This document shows, in pieces, positions 6,795 to 7,696 of a stretch of DNA of 7,696 nt. Within the stretch, counting starts at the first letter, position 1. Every line of letters starts with the position of its first letter. The notes beneath the pieces are model-generated. The model had not been told where the DNA came from and made no database searches. It saw nothing but the letters and a program-made list of their open reading frames with translations. Source of the stretch: DUZB01 sp964407525 (GTDB taxonomy: Bacteria; Desulfobacterota; DSM-4660; Desulfatiglandales; Desulfatiglandaceae). The translations under genes and the position numbers were made by a program. The stretch covers positions 1 to 7,696 of the forward strand of contig CAYOWC010000240.1 in NCBI GenBank assembly GCA_964407525.1. Reading direction: 5' to 3'.

Positions 6795-7696
6795 ATTTTT
6801 TTGCTTTCTCAATTTCCTCGTCGCGCAACACTCTTCGAAGGACTTTGCCTACCACAGATACGGGAAGAGCGTCCCTGAATTCGATTGCGCGGGGACGTTT
6901 GTATCCTGTAAGTTTGTCTTGACAGAAATCAAGGAATTCCTGCTCTGTTGCCTCTACGTCGGGTTTTAGCTGAATGAATGCTTTGATGGACTCTCCTGTG
7001 CGTTGGTCCGGAATTCCCACCACCGCTACAAGGGCCACCTTGGGGTGATTGTATAATTCCTCTTCAATTTCCTTGGGGTAAGCGTTGAAACCGCCCACGA
7101 GAATCAGGTCTTTCTTTCGGTCTGTAATAGTGAGGAAACCGTCTTCATCAAAATGGGCTACGTCGCCCGTCAGAAAGAATCGCTTCCCGTCAATTTCACG
7201 AAATATCTCCTCGTTGGTCTCCGGTTTGTTCCAGTACCCCATCATGACCTGCGGACCGTTCACGGCAATCTCTCCATCTTCGCCAAGGGGAAGTTCCTGG
7301 AGTCCGGTGTCCATGTCGACGATTTTAATGTCAACGCCGATGAAGGGCGAACCGATAGATCCCACTTTTCTCTGCTCCACATTCGTGGGGTTCAAAGTGA
7401 TGACGGGGGAGGTTTCCGTGAGGCCGTAGCCTTCGAAAATCACGGCCCCGGTCTTTTCTTCAAACTGTTTAATCACTTCCAGCGGCAGGGGGGCGGCGCC
7501 GGAACCGCATCCGATAATTGAAGAGAGATCAAATTGATCCAGAAGTGGATGATTGATAAAGGCGGAATAGATGGTTGGAACGGCGACAACAACGGTAACC
7601 TTGTATTTCTCAACGGCTTTGAGGACTTCCGTGAAGGGAGGGTTGCCTGCTCTCGGATCGGGGATACACACCAGCTTGGAAGCGGAGATGACGCTG
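6793..7696 (-). CDS. Acyl-CoA synthetase (AMP-forming, FadD-like), partial: N-terminus outside window
   Basis: This is the C-terminal 300 or so residues of an ANL-superfamily adenylate-forming enzyme. Such enzymes activate a carboxylic acid with ATP to an acyl-adenylate and transfer it to CoA in the cytoplasm. The frame stays open to the window edge with no start, and the family is usually about 500-560 residues, so roughly the N-terminal 200-260 residues lie beyond 7696. Visible motifs, in order: the adenylate-binding core EGYGLTETSP (near 7434-7405), MMGYWNKPE, the TGD...DGFLTITDRKKDLI hinge region (near 7164-7102), GGFNAYPKEIEE, and the C-terminal PVSVVGKVLRR segment, whose lysine (codon 6844-6846) is the expected catalytic lysine. 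The IPDPR segment near the edge and the VGKVLRR ending resemble long-chain fatty acid CoA ligases, but the substrate cannot be read from this part. It ends in TGA, 10 bases before usp, whose ribosome-binding site overlaps that stop. Same-strand spacing suggests one operon. Confidence 0.95.
   Translation of the reverse strand, partial: SVISASKLVCIPDPRAGNPPFTEVLKAVEKYKVTVVVAVPTIYSAFINHPLLDQFDLSSIIGCGSGAAPLPLEVIKQFEEKTGAVIFEGYGLTETSPVITLNPTNVEQRKVGSIGSPFIGVDIKIVDMDTGLQELPLGEDGEIAVNGPQVMMGYWNKPETNEEIFREIDGKRFFLTGDVAHFDEDGFLTITDRKKDLILVGGFNAYPKEIEEELYNHPKVALVAVVGIPDQRTGESIKAFIQLKPDVEATEQEFLDFCQDKLTGYKRPRAIEFRDALPVSVVGKVLRRVLRDEEIEKAKK

Noticed and set aside
6783..6812. Upstream start for usp (ATG at 6812)
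   Set aside because: It lies inside the ligase gene and adds ten non-conserved residues. The ATG at 6782 has a strong, well-spaced AAGGAG.

Overview
The window is a single minus-strand gene cluster from a Gram-negative bacterium. It reads, in transcription order (high to low coordinates): the 3' part of an acyl-CoA synthetase (AMP-forming) gene, a small universal stress protein (Usp), and a complete tripartite RND multidrug-type efflux system made of a TolC-like outer membrane factor, a periplasmic membrane fusion lipoprotein and an HAE1/AcrB-type inner membrane permease. A two-membrane envelope follows directly from the pump parts. The moderate GC content, the FadD-like ligase beside a Usp, and the degenerate short-period intergenic repeats fit a Desulfobacterota (deltaproteobacterial) or related environmental anaerobe. 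That placement is a tentative impression, not a demonstrated result.

Layout: 6793-7696 is the acyl-CoA ligase, cut by the window edge at its N-terminus. After 10 bases comes usp (6363-6782), whose Shine-Dalgarno overlaps the ligase stop codon. After 13 bases comes the outer membrane factor (4757-6349). Its last 11 bases overlap the start of the membrane fusion protein gene (3538-4767). A 183-base gap (3355-3537) without a convincing gene then precedes the permease (214-3354). Positions 1-213 hold no clear gene. They contain a seven-base-period degenerate repeat that runs into the permease stop codon, a 12-base inverted repeat, and short open frames on both strands at the window edge.

How the genes work together: the permease (proton-driven exporter), the fusion lipoprotein (adaptor) and the outer membrane factor (exit duct) should form one envelope-spanning pump. 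The close spacing suggests that the ligase, usp, outer membrane factor and fusion protein genes are co-transcribed, with the permease probably on the same transcript despite the larger gap. The ligase would activate a fatty or other carboxylic acid with ATP and CoA, and the Usp is a small cytoplasmic stress/nucleotide-binding-fold protein. Whether these two are functionally tied to the pump, for example by export or detoxification of acids or lipids, is inference. No wholly new system is evident. The points most worth a second look are the linkage of ligase, Usp and pump, the degenerate nucleotide-binding loop of the Usp, and the repeat-derived sequences on both sides of the permease gene.
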